The notes under the pieces are model-generated. The model saw only the letters and a program-made list of their open reading frames with translations. It made no database searches and had not been told where the DNA came from. Position numbers and translations under genes: made by a program. A DNA stretch of 28,915 nucleotides, from NCBI GenBank assembly GCA_964487295.1, contig CAZAQL010000020.1:1-28915 (forward strand). Reading direction: 5' to 3'. Positions 21,938 to 28,915 of the stretch are shown in pieces. Position 1 is the first letter of the stretch. The number at the start of each line of letters is the position of its first letter. The DNA comes from JAPEKQ01 sp964487295. GTDB taxonomy: Bacteria > Joyebacterota > Joyebacteria > Joyebacterales > Joyebacteraceae.

Positions 21938-22360
21938 GTGACCGACGAACGACGACGGATGCTGCGCTCGTGGCTGCCCGCCATCATGTGGACGGTCGTG
22001 ATCTTCGGTCTGTCCTCGATGACGGTGTTCGCGAGCACCATCATCAAGTTCAATATGATCGACAAGCTCGCGCACTCGATCGAGTACGGTGGGCTCGGTG
22101 TTTTCCTGACCGTGGGCTACCGCGGGACGTTCACCGACGATCGCCGCCGGCGGTGGGTGACGCCGTTCGTCATCGCCACTGGTCTTCTCGTCGGGGTGCT
22201 CGACGAGCTCTATCAGTTCACCGTCCCCGGGCGGTCCGTCGAGTTCTACGACTGGTGTGCCGACGCGGTCGGCGTCGTGCTGGGCAATCGCCTCGCGACC
22301 GAGTTCTTCCGCTGGCGCGCCGGTGAGCCGAAGCGGCACGCGCCGGCGGACCGGCCGTAG
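21938..22360 (+). CDS. VanZ-like membrane protein
   Basis: This 140-residue protein has four hydrophobic segments and the VanZ family core: DKLAHSIEYGGLGVFL in the middle, then VGVLDELYQFTVPGRSVEFYDWCADAVGVVLG. The DE-x-x-Q and GR-x-x-x-x-x-D-x-x-A-D residues are conserved. VanZ proteins are widespread; the founding member adds to teicoplanin resistance, but most members lie in ordinary chromosomal contexts and their role is unknown. GTG start with GGAGG 5 bases upstream. It sits between ccsA and hisS on the same strand. Confidence 0.88.
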   Translation: MTDERRRMLRSWLPAIMWTVVIFGLSSMTVFASTIIKFNMIDKLAHSIEYGGLGVFLTVGYRGTFTDDRRRRWVTPFVIATGLLVGVLDELYQFTVPGRSVEFYDWCADAVGVVLGNRLATEFFRWRAGEPKRHAPADRP

Positions 22361-22428
22361 CCCGAGCTCGCGGAGCAAGCCGGCCCCGAGGGGCGGGCAC
22401 ACGAACCCATCGAGCAAGGACGACGCAC

Positions 22429-23682
22429 ATGAAGTACAAGGCGCCGAGAGGAACGCAGGACGTCCTGCCGGTCGACAGCTGGAAGTGGGAGCGGGTCGAG
22501 CAGGTGTTCCGCGAGACCGCCGCGCGGTTCGGCTACGAGGAGATCCGCACGCCGGTCTTCGAGGAGACGGAGCTCTTCGCGCGGGGTATCGGGGATGCGA
22601 CCGACATCGTGAGGAAGGAGATGTACACCTTCGAGGACCGAAAGGGTCGGAGTCTCACGCTTCGTCCCGAGGGTACGGCCGGCGTCGTGCGCGCGTACGT
22701 GGAGCACGCGATGGGACGCGGCGCGCGTGTCACGAAGCTCAGGTACTTCTGTCCGATGTTCCGCTATGAGCGGCCGCAGGCCGGGCGGTACCGCCAGTTC
22801 TGGCAGTGGGGCCTCGAGGCGCTCGGGTCGTTGAACCCGGCCATCGACGCCGAGATCATCCATTTCTCGGTGAGCTTCTTCGCGGGACTCGGCATCCGGA
22901 ACACCGGTGCGAAGATCAACAGCGCCGGCTGTCCGGTGTGCACGCCGGACTACAACGAGCTTCTTCGGAAGCAGCTCAAATCCTCGCTCGGACAGTTCTG
23001 CGAGGACTGCCGGGAGCGCTACGACCGCAACCCGCGGCGGATGTTCGACTGCAAGAACCCGGGTTGCCAGGAGCTTCTCGCGAACGCCCCGTCCATCCTC
23101 GACGCGCTCTGCGACGAGTGCCGCGAGCACTTCGAGGATGTGAAGGCGCACCTCGACGCCGTCGGGGTCCCGTATGAGATCGATTCGAAGATGGCGCGAG
23201 GTCTCGACTACTACACGAAGACCATCTTCGAGGTTCACTACGACAAGCTGGGCGCGCAGAACGCGCTTTGCGGCGGAGGCCGGTACGACGGTCTCGTCGA
23301 GGAGCTGGGCGGCCCGGCGACGCCCGCGTGCGGCGTATCCTCCGGTGTCGAGCGCCTGGTCATGGCGCTCGAGGAGGAGGACGCCTTCGGAGAGAACGCC
23401 CCCGCGCCCGATGTCTATCTCGTCGCGGGGGAGGGCGATACGGGCTCATCGAACGTCGAGCTGGCGGCGAGGCTGCGCGAGCGGTTCGCCGTCGAGATGG
23501 ATTACCAGGGCCGGAGCCTCAACAAGCAGATGCAGGAGGCCGGAAAGCTCGGCGCCCGGTTCGTTGTCGTGAACAACGGCCCCGGCGCGCCGCTTCGCGT
23601 CCGTGAGAGCGGGACCGGCTGGGAGACCGAGGCGAAGGCCGACACGGTGGCCGACATTCTGACCGATCGGATGAACGACTGA
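22429..23682 (+). CDS. hisS: Histidyl-tRNA synthetase
   Basis: HisRS charges tRNA-His in the cytoplasm. The 417-residue product starts MKYKAPRGTQDVLP, a standard bacterial start. Class II motif 2 is seen in MFRYERPQAGRYRQFWQ, and the HisRS-specific GLDYYTKTIFEV and motif 3 GGGRYDGL are present. The insertion domain (about 165-245) has several Cys pairs (CPVC, CEDC, CDEC), as in many bacterial members. The C-terminal anticodon domain starts near residue 325. It lies 20 bases before aspS, a common bacterial pairing, so the two are co-transcribed. Confidence 0.97.
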   Translation: MKYKAPRGTQDVLPVDSWKWERVEQVFRETAARFGYEEIRTPVFEETELFARGIGDATDIVRKEMYTFEDRKGRSLTLRPEGTAGVVRAYVEHAMGRGARVTKLRYFCPMFRYERPQAGRYRQFWQWGLEALGSLNPAIDAEIIHFSVSFFAGLGIRNTGAKINSAGCPVCTPDYNELLRKQLKSSLGQFCEDCRERYDRNPRRMFDCKNPGCQELLANAPSILDALCDECREHFEDVKAHLDAVGVPYEIDSKMARGLDYYTKTIFEVHYDKLGAQNALCGGGRYDGLVEELGGPATPACGVSSGVERLVMALEEEDAFGENAPAPDVYLVAGEGDTGSSNVELAARLRERFAVEMDYQGRSLNKQMQEAGKLGARFVVVNNGPGAPLRVRESGTGWETEAKADTVADILTDRMND

Positions 23683-23702
23683 CAACACGGAGCCACGATC
23701 CT

Positions 23703-25493
23703 ATGAAGCTCGAACCTCTCGGAGCAGTCAAGCGAACACACACGTGCGGCGAGCTCAGGGCCGACGACGCCGGCGAGTCCGTAGTGCTGATGGGTTGGGT
23801 GCACAGGCGGCGCGATCTCGGAGGCCTCCTCTTCGTCGACCTTCGCGACCGGTACGGCGAAACGCAGATCGTGTTCCATCCGGAGACCGACGCCGCGCTC
23901 TTCGAGGCGGCGGGGGAGCTGGGGGCGGAGTACGTGATCGCCGTCGAGGGCGAGGCGGGCGTGCGGCCGGACGGCACCATCAACAGGGACATGCCGACGG
24001 GCGAGGTCGAGGTCGCCGTGAAGAGCATGAAGGTTCTCAACGACTGCCGGACGCCGCCGTTCGTGCTCGAGGAGCCCATCAAGGCGAGCGACGAGCTCCG
24101 TCTGGAGTACCGCTACCTCGATCTCAGGCGTCCGCACATGCAGGAGCGACTGCTCGCGCGGCACAGGGCCGCCATCGCGGCGCGCAATTACCTCGCGGAG
24201 CTCGGGTTCCTCGAGATCGAGACGCCGATGCTCGCCAAGAAGACGCCTGAGGGCGCGCGCGATTTCATCGTGCCGTCGCGCGTTCATCCGGGCAAGGTCT
24301 ACGCGCTGCCGCAGTCGCCGCAGCTCTACAAGCAGATCCTCATGGTCAGCGGCTGCGACCGCTACTTCCAGATCGCGCGCTGCCTGCGCGACGAGGACCT
24401 GAGGGCCGATCGGCAGTACGAGCACACGCAGATCGATATCGAGATGAGCTTCGCGACGCAGGACGACGTCTTCACGATGACCGAGGGGCTCATGGCGGCC
24501 ATGTGGAAGGCGGTCAACGGCGTCGTTCTCGAAACACCGTTCCCGCGGCTCTCGTACGCCGAGGCGATGTCGCGGTTCGGCTCGGACAAGCCGGACACGC
24601 GGTTCGGTGTGGAGCTTGTCGACGTCTCGTCGATCGTCGCGGAGAGCGAGTTCAAGGTGTTCAGCGGCGCGGTCGCGGCCGGCGGGTCGGTGAAGTGCAT
24701 CGCCGCGCCCGGCTGCGCGAGCTGGTCTCGGAAGGACATCGATAACCACGAAGAGCTCGTCAAGAAGTGGGGCGCGAAGGGTCTTGCATGGGCGAAGGTC
24801 GAGCGCGATGGCCTCACCGGAGGCATCAGCAAGTTCCTCCAGCCGAACGAGGCGACCGCGATCATCGAGGCGGCCAAAGCCTCCGAAGGCGACATCCTGC
24901 TCTTCTGCGCCGATCGGACGAAGCTCGTGCACGACGTTCTCGGGAGGCTCAGGCTCGCCGTGGGCGCCGAGCTGGACCTCATCCCGGAGGACAGGCTGAA
25001 CTTCCTCTGGGTGACCGACTTCCCGCTCTTCGCGTTCAACGACGACACAAAGTCGTGGGAGGCGGAGCATCACATGTTCACGATGCCGCGCGAGGAGGAC
25101 ATGGAGCACATCGAGAGCGACCCTGGCCGCGTGCACGGTCAGCTCTACGACCTCGTCCTCAACGGCGTTGAGATGGCGTCGGGTTCGATCAGGATCCACC
25201 GCCGGGACATCCAGGAGCGCGTCATGGCGGTCGTGGGGATGTCCGGCGAGGACGCGGAGCGACGCTTCGGCTTCCTTCTGAAGGCGTTCGACTACGGCGC
25301 GCCGCCGCACGGCGGGATCGCGCCGGGCCTGGACCGCATCGTGATGATGCTCACGGGAGAGGACTCGATTCGCGACGTCATCGCCTTCCCGAAGACCTAC
25401 AAGGGACTCTCGCTCATGGATGGTTCGCCGTCCGAGCCCGAGCCCGAGGTCATGAAGGAGATCGGGATCCGGTTTGTCGAGGAGAAGAAGTAG
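23703..25493 (+). CDS. aspS: Aspartyl-tRNA synthetase, bacterial type
   Basis: AspRS charges tRNA-Asp. The 596-residue length is typical of the bacterial form. It has an N-terminal OB-fold anticodon domain (VLMGWVHRRRDLGGLLFVDLRDR), class II motif 2 (FQIARCLRDEDLRADRQYEHTQID), the bacterial GAD insertion (about 290-420), LWVTDFPLFAF, and motif 3 PPHGGIAPGLDRIVMML. Whether it is discriminating or also charges tRNA-Asn cannot be decided here, as no gatCAB gene is in the window. GGAG lies about 10 bases before the ATG. The 3' end overlaps the likely start of the next gene by 20 bases. Confidence 0.97.
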   Translation: MKLEPLGAVKRTHTCGELRADDAGESVVLMGWVHRRRDLGGLLFVDLRDRYGETQIVFHPETDAALFEAAGELGAEYVIAVEGEAGVRPDGTINRDMPTGEVEVAVKSMKVLNDCRTPPFVLEEPIKASDELRLEYRYLDLRRPHMQERLLARHRAAIAARNYLAELGFLEIETPMLAKKTPEGARDFIVPSRVHPGKVYALPQSPQLYKQILMVSGCDRYFQIARCLRDEDLRADRQYEHTQIDIEMSFATQDDVFTMTEGLMAAMWKAVNGVVLETPFPRLSYAEAMSRFGSDKPDTRFGVELVDVSSIVAESEFKVFSGAVAAGGSVKCIAAPGCASWSRKDIDNHEELVKKWGAKGLAWAKVERDGLTGGISKFLQPNEATAIIEAAKASEGDILLFCADRTKLVHDVLGRLRLAVGAELDLIPEDRLNFLWVTDFPLFAFNDDTKSWEAEHHMFTMPREEDMEHIESDPGRVHGQLYDLVLNGVEMASGSIRIHRRDIQERVMAVVGMSGEDAERRFGFLLKAFDYGAPPHGGIAPGLDRIVMMLTGEDSIRDVIAFPKTYKGLSLMDGSPSEPEPEVMKEIGIRFVEEKK

Positions 25494-27483
25494 CCCGAAG
25501 CGGCCGGCGCCACGGGAGGCCTCGCGGGCGACGCGCCCAGCCGGACCGACCGATGCGGGCGCGATCCGGGTCCGGGTCGCCCCGGCCGTGATCGTCTGGG
25601 CGGCCGTCGGGACGGCCGCGGGCGCCGTCGAGGGGCTCCTCGTCGCGCGCGGGCACGGCTACTACTTCAACGCCACGGGTCCGCTCTTCTCGTTCCTGTA
25701 CCTGCCGGCGATCGCCTACGCGGTCGCCGGCGTTCTCATCGGCGCGCTGGTCTTCCTCGCCGCGCTCCCGTTCGTCCGCTCGACGAGCCGCGCGCTCGAA
25801 TGGTCCACCTCACTCTGCCTTCCGTTCTTCATCTTCCTCTTCTGGGGCTCCGCTCTGGACGGGCGCTTCTTCGGCACGATCGGGAACGCGCTCGGTCACA
25901 TCGGCATGGTCGGCGTGGCGCTGGTCTCACTCGTCGTCGGTCGTCGGATGCGCGTCCGGGTCGCCGTCCGAAGCGCGGCAACCGTCGGGGCCGCCGTCCT
26001 GGTCGTTGCGGGGCTTCTGGCCTGGCTCACCGTGCCGCACGGGAGCCCCGACGGAACCCGGCCGTCCGGGAGCCCCGACGGAGTCCGGCCGCACGGGAGC
26101 CCCGACGGAACCCGGCCGCACGGGAGCCCCGATGGGACCCGGTCGTCCGGGAGCGCGCTGAGCGCGGAGGCCGACGCGGGGCGCCCCAATATCCTGCTCG
26201 TGACGATCGATACGCTCCGCTGGGACCGGACGGTCTGCGGACGCGGCATTCGACCGGGCGACGACGCGGGCGAAGCCGATGCCGGTGCCCCCGGCGCGCC
26301 TCTCACCCCGAACCTCGACGCGGTCGGCGCGGCGGGCGTCGTCTTCGAGAACGCGGTCGTCCCCGAGGTGGTCACCGACCCCAGCCACGCGTCGCTCCTC
26401 ACCGCGCTCCCGCCCTGGGAGCACGGCGTCGTCCGGAACGCCATGCCGCTTCGGACCGACGTCCCGGTGATGGCGGAGCGCATGGCCGACGCCGGGTACG
26501 CGACCGCGGCGTTCGTGAGCGTCGAGCATCTCGACGGCCACATCTCGCACCTGAGCCGCGGGTTCGGGCGATACGCCGACTGCGGATGGGAGGACCGCTA
26601 TCGCCATCACGTCGGCGGCCGCGTGCTCGCAAGACACGCGGGCGGGCTCTTTGCTCACGAGCGCAACGCGCGCGAGGTCGTCGGGGAGGCGACTCCGTGG
26701 ATCACGCAGAAGGCGGACGCGGGTGAGGCGTTCTTCGCGTGGGTTCACATCTTCGATCCGCACATGCCCTACACGAATCACGAGACCGGACGCACGTTCA
26801 CGCTGGCCGATCGGGACGCGCTCGTCGGTCGGGGGGCTGAGGCGGAGGAGGCGTACGATTCCGAGGTGCGCTTCGCGGACAGGGCGCTGGGCGTCCTGCT
26901 GGACGCGGTGGAGCAGGCCGGGGTCAGGGAGAGGACGATCGTGTGCGTCACGTCCGACCACGGCGAACACATGGCGGAGGACCACGTCGGGCCGGAGGAC
27001 TGGTTCGGCCACGTGGACGTCTTCGACGAGGTCTGCCGCGTGCCGCTCGTCATGGCCGGCCCCGGTCTGGATGCCGGGAGGCGCATCTCCGATCAGGTCT
27101 CGACGATGGACGTGGCGCCGGCGCTCCTGGCGGCGGCCGGCGTCGCCAGGCCCCTCGGCACGGGCGTGTCAGCGCTTCAGCCTGTGCCCAGGCCGCTGGT
27201 GACCCTGGCCAACCCCCATCGGGGTCTCGACCACCGCTCGGTGCGGGACGGTCGGTGGAAGCTCATGGAGCGGGGCGGTCTCCCCGTGATGCTCTTCGAC
27301 CTCGCGGGCGATCCCAATGAAATGGTGAATGTGATTCAGGACAGCCCCGAGGTCCTCTCGCGCCTGGCGCCGGTGCTCGCCGAGACCCCTCGCCCAGAGG
27401 GGTTCGGAGCCTCCGGCGATGCCGGAGAGCCCATGGACTCCGCCCTCCGCGAGATGCTCGAGGCGCTCGGGTACGTGGAGTAG
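25474..27483 (+). CDS. Five-TM membrane protein with an extracytoplasmic sulfatase/phosphotransferase-like domain
   Basis: The product has up to 669 residues. The start is uncertain: a TTG at 25474 overlaps aspS, and a GTG at 25588 would begin inside the first membrane helix. Five hydrophobic segments lie at about 37-60, 68-100, 110-130, 136-156 and 168-188. A 36-residue repeat stretch follows, then an alkaline-phosphatase-superfamily domain from about 236. Metal ligands are visible as Asp246 (VTIDTLRWD) and Asp495-His496 (TSDHGEH). The nucleophile position in VTDPSHASLLT is Thr301, not the Cys/Ser that becomes formylglycine in true sulfatases. Five helices plus an outer Thr-type domain recall LtaS and phosphoethanolamine transferases, although the catalytic domain reads more like the sulfatase branch. 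The family is firm; the reaction is unknown. Confidence 0.82.
   Translation: MSRRRSSPKRPAPREASRATRPAGPTDAGAIRVRVAPAVIVWAAVGTAAGAVEGLLVARGHGYYFNATGPLFSFLYLPAIAYAVAGVLIGALVFLAALPFVRSTSRALEWSTSLCLPFFIFLFWGSALDGRFFGTIGNALGHIGMVGVALVSLVVGRRMRVRVAVRSAATVGAAVLVVAGLLAWLTVPHGSPDGTRPSGSPDGVRPHGSPDGTRPHGSPDGTRSSGSALSAEADAGRPNILLVTIDTLRWDRTVCGRGIRPGDDAGEADAGAPGAPLTPNLDAVGAAGVVFENAVVPEVVTDPSHASLLTALPPWEHGVVRNAMPLRTDVPVMAERMADAGYATAAFVSVEHLDGHISHLSRGFGRYADCGWEDRYRHHVGGRVLARHAGGLFAHERNAREVVGEATPWITQKADAGEAFFAWVHIFDPHMPYTNHETGRTFTLADRDALVGRGAEAEEAYDSEVRFADRALGVLLDAVEQAGVRERTIVCVTSDHGEHMAEDHVGPEDWFGHVDVFDEVCRVPLVMAGPGLDAGRRISDQVSTMDVAPALLAAAGVARPLGTGVSALQPVPRPLVTLANPHRGLDHRSVRDGRWKLMERGGLPVMLFDLAGDPNEMVNVIQDSPEVLSRLAPVLAETPRPEGFGASGDAGEPMDSALREMLEALGYVE
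26041..26148 (+). repeat. Four in-frame 27-bp repeats in the sulfatase-like gene
   Basis: Units begin at 26041, 26068, 26095 and 26122 and encode variants of GSPDGTRPH (nine residues). They form a Pro/Gly/Asp-rich linker between the last membrane helix and the catalytic domain. The units are nearly identical in DNA, so the expansion is recent or kept homogeneous. Confidence 0.92.
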
Positions 27484-27708
27484 CTGAGCGGGAGGGCAAT
27501 CGACGCATCGCATCCTGTAACTTGCTGCTGCTACAGTAATTGCGCAGATGCCAGGCGGGCCGTGTGGGCCGTCCGATCGCCAAATGGAGCTTGACACCCT
27601 AGCGGGCCTCTGTTAGCTTAAGTCCTGCGAACGCAGGTATTTCGGGAGCTTTGCGCGCGGCAGCGCGCAGAGCGTGTGTCATTGTATGTTGGAAGGGGGT
27701 GCCACGCG
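27484..27708. other. Intergenic region with promoter and structured leader
   Basis: This 225-base gap separates the sulfatase-like gene from the lipoprotein pair. It has an imperfect hairpin (CTGTA at 27515-27519 pairing with TACAG at 27532-27536) without a T-run, then the promoter at 27591-27619. The leader has two tight hairpins: CCTGC-GAAC-GCAGG at 27624-27637 and TGCGCGC-GGCA-GCGCGCA at about 27652-27669. No gene is seen in it. Confidence 0.6.
27591..27619 (+). promoter_or_regulatory. Promoter for the lipoprotein pair
   Basis: A perfect TTGACA (27591-27596) is followed after 17 bases by TAGCTT (27614-27619). It is the best -35 element in the window. Transcription would start near 27626, giving a leader of about 83 bases before the ATG at 27709. 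Confidence 0.65.
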
Positions 27709-28002
27709 ATGGCAAGGAAGACCGGGGGGGTTTTCGCTCTCGCCACGCTGCTCCTTGTCCTCAGTATCGGTATTCTGGGCTGCGGCCCGAAGCCGCATTG
27801 CGAGGGCGCGTACGTGACTGAGGTGCAGGCGGCGCAGGACGAGTACGACGCCGCTTCCGCCGAACTCGAGTCCGTGCGCGCGGAGCGCGCCGATCTCGAG
27901 GCCGAGGTCACGGCGACCAGGAGCGAGATCGCAGAGCTGGAAGGACAGCCCGCTGAGCTGGAGGCGAGGCTGCATGAGCTGAAGAAGGGCAGCGGCCGAT
28001 AG
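27709..28002 (+). CDS. Small coiled-coil lipoprotein
   Basis: The product has 97 residues. The ATG at 27709 follows GGAAGGGGG by about 10 bases; an upstream in-frame TTG at 27676 lacks a binding site and would spoil the signal peptide. A lipoprotein signal ends in ILGC, with the lipidated Cys25. The rest (about 40-95) is a heptad-like coiled coil rich in Glu and Ala (LESVRAERADLEAEV and similar), recalling Lpp-type envelope spacers, though no C-terminal peptidoglycan-linking lysine motif is evident. It is co-transcribed with the LysM lipoprotein 28 bases downstream, whose own coiled coil looks similar. An envelope structural role is inferred. Confidence 0.8.
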   Translation: MARKTGGVFALATLLLVLSIGILGCGPKPHCEGAYVTEVQAAQDEYDAASAELESVRAERADLEAEVTATRSEIAELEGQPAELEARLHELKKGSGR

Positions 28003-28030
28003 CCGCGAGCGAACGAAAGGGATACGACCA

Positions 28031-28717
28031 ATGCTGCGAAGGATAACAGTGGTGCTGGTTCTCCTGGTCGCTCTCGCGCTCGTGACCGGCTGCGGCTCCG
28101 GAGTTCAGCGGACCGCCGACCCGAGCGCCGGCGACTTCTATACGGAAGAGGAGTACCAGAAGCTCTCGAAGGACCAGCGCGAGGCGTACTGCGCCGAGCT
28201 GCTGGCCGAGTACGAGGACATGGAGGACAGCGCGGCAACGGCGCAGAACAACATCGCGGCCGAGCAGCGCGCGATCGGCGATCTGGAGACCGAGATGGCG
28301 AGGCTTCAGCCCGAGCTCATGGGGCTCAGGGGTGAGGTAGAGTCGCTCGAGAGCGAGATCGCGTGGTACGAAGGACTGCCGCGCATCTACGTTGTCCAGA
28401 AGGGCGATTTCCTCTACAAGATCGCTGAGATGGAGCAGATCTACGCGGATCCGCTCAAGTGGAAGCGGATCTATCGCGCGAACCGCGAGCTCATCCAGGA
28501 CCCGAATCTGATCTACCCGGACTGGGAGCTCACGATCCCGCGCGACTGGCCGCACACGTATACGGTCGGCACGGGCGAGAACCTCTGGCGGATCGCCGGC
28601 TACTGGGAGATCTACGGCGATTCCAGGAAGTGGAACGTCATCTACGAGGCGAACACGGACCAGATCAGCAACCCCGACGTGATCCAGCCGGGGATGGTGC
28701 TGACGATCCCGCGCTAG
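28031..28717 (+). CDS. Coiled-coil lipoprotein with two LysM domains
   Basis: The product has 228 residues. A lipoprotein signal ends in LVTGC (Cys21). A coiled coil spans about residues 60-113. Two LysM modules follow, at about 119-170 (YVVQKGDFLYKIAE to YPDWELTIP) and 176-227 (YTVGTGENLWRIAG to PGMVLTIPR). LysM binds N-acetylglucosamine polymers such as peptidoglycan, so the protein probably tethers a membrane to the cell wall. AAAGG lies about 11 bases before the ATG. The gene is followed by the terminator at 28823-28864. No hydrolase domain is present. Confidence 0.9.
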   Translation: MLRRITVVLVLLVALALVTGCGSGVQRTADPSAGDFYTEEEYQKLSKDQREAYCAELLAEYEDMEDSAATAQNNIAAEQRAIGDLETEMARLQPELMGLRGEVESLESEIAWYEGLPRIYVVQKGDFLYKIAEMEQIYADPLKWKRIYRANRELIQDPNLIYPDWELTIPRDWPHTYTVGTGENLWRIAGYWEIYGDSRKWNVIYEANTDQISNPDVIQPGMVLTIPR

Positions 28718-28822
28718 GCGGGGGGTCTTGCTGGCGGATTGTTCCGCCGGCGCGTCTCAGCGTGTGGTGTGGCGACCTCGGATGGAGGGCCGCCCGGCTG
28801 CCAGGCGATGGCATCAGAAACT

Positions 28823-28864
28823 GGCTCCTGGTTCCCGGCACGCCGGGGCCAGGAGCCCGTTTTC
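28823..28864 (+). terminator. Rho-independent terminator after the LysM lipoprotein gene
   Basis: The perfect stem GGCTCCTGG (28823-28831) and CCAGGAGCC (28849-28857) encloses a second stem (CCCGG/CCGGG), followed by CGTTTTCGTT. It lies 106 bases after the stop codon and closes the transcript. The remaining 50 bases of the window show nothing I can assign. Confidence 0.85.
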
Positions 28865-28915
28865 GTTAGATACTCTCTTCGCGGTCAAGCGGTCAGTGCA
28901 TAGAACCTCTCTCCG

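Noticed and set aside
23502..25310. 602-codon minus-strand open frame opposite aspS
   Set aside because: A shadow of aspS in the complementary frame.
27515..27536. Hairpin after the sulfatase-like gene as a terminator
   Set aside because: Only a 5-bp stem with a 12-base loop and no T-run; recorded as a structure, not called as a terminator.
27620..27708. Leader hairpins as a known riboswitch
   Set aside because: The two small hairpins match no riboswitch consensus I know, and there is no alternative pairing with a terminator or the ribosome-binding site.

Overview
The window is GC-rich bacterial DNA carrying about 25 protein genes, two of them known only in part or with uncertain starts. 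No tRNA, rRNA, CRISPR array or insertion sequence was seen. The secreted proteins at the left end carry the C-terminal FlgD-like/Por (type IX) sorting domain typical of the FCB superphylum. AspRS has the bacterial GAD insertion. Together with very high third-position GC this suggests an uncultured FCB-group lineage (Eisenbacteria, Krumholzibacteriota, Latescibacterota or similar). The lineage is an inference; no search was run.

Layout. 1-301 (-): the start of a threonyl-tRNA synthetase with an archaeal-type editing domain. 302-924: a divergent promoter region. 925-6078 (+): three secreted proteins, namely a jelly-roll/adhesin-like protein, a subtilase fused to a beta-helix and sorting domain, and a small DNRLRE-like protein. 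6119-7132 (-): a retropepsin-like envelope protein. 7225-10728 (+): three overlapping genes for a polysaccharide deacetylase-like protein, a formyltransferase-like protein and a GT-C-type glycosyltransferase, probably for a cell-surface glycan. 10694-12010 (-): a secreted beta-helix protein. 12056-13239 (-): an FmdE-like protein coupled to an ECF-transporter S component.

Head-to-head with that pair, 13527-19909 (+) holds a complete [NiFe]-hydrogenase maturation set in the order hypF-C-D-E-A-B. HypF and HypE make the cyanide ligand, HypC and HypD assemble the Fe(CN)2CO unit, and HypA and HypB insert nickel. No hydrogenase structural gene is in the window. Then follow resB-ccsA (system II cytochrome c maturation, 19950-21844), a VanZ-like gene, hisS and aspS, a five-TM sulfatase/phosphotransferase-like protein with four 9-residue repeats, and two envelope lipoproteins (a short coiled coil and a coiled coil with two LysM domains) ending at a strong intrinsic terminator.

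Several promoters of sigma-70 type with exactly 17-base spacers could be read. The most interesting regulatory observation is a pair of 16-bp inverted repeats of form CCACC-N6-GGTGG in the fmdE-like/hypF intergenic region: one overlaps the -35 of the leftward promoter, the other lies between -35 and -10 of the rightward one. Other points are a probable leaderless mRNA at 7225, four short tandem-repeat expansions, an archaeal-type thrS in a bacterial setting, and several enzyme homologues with altered catalytic residues.
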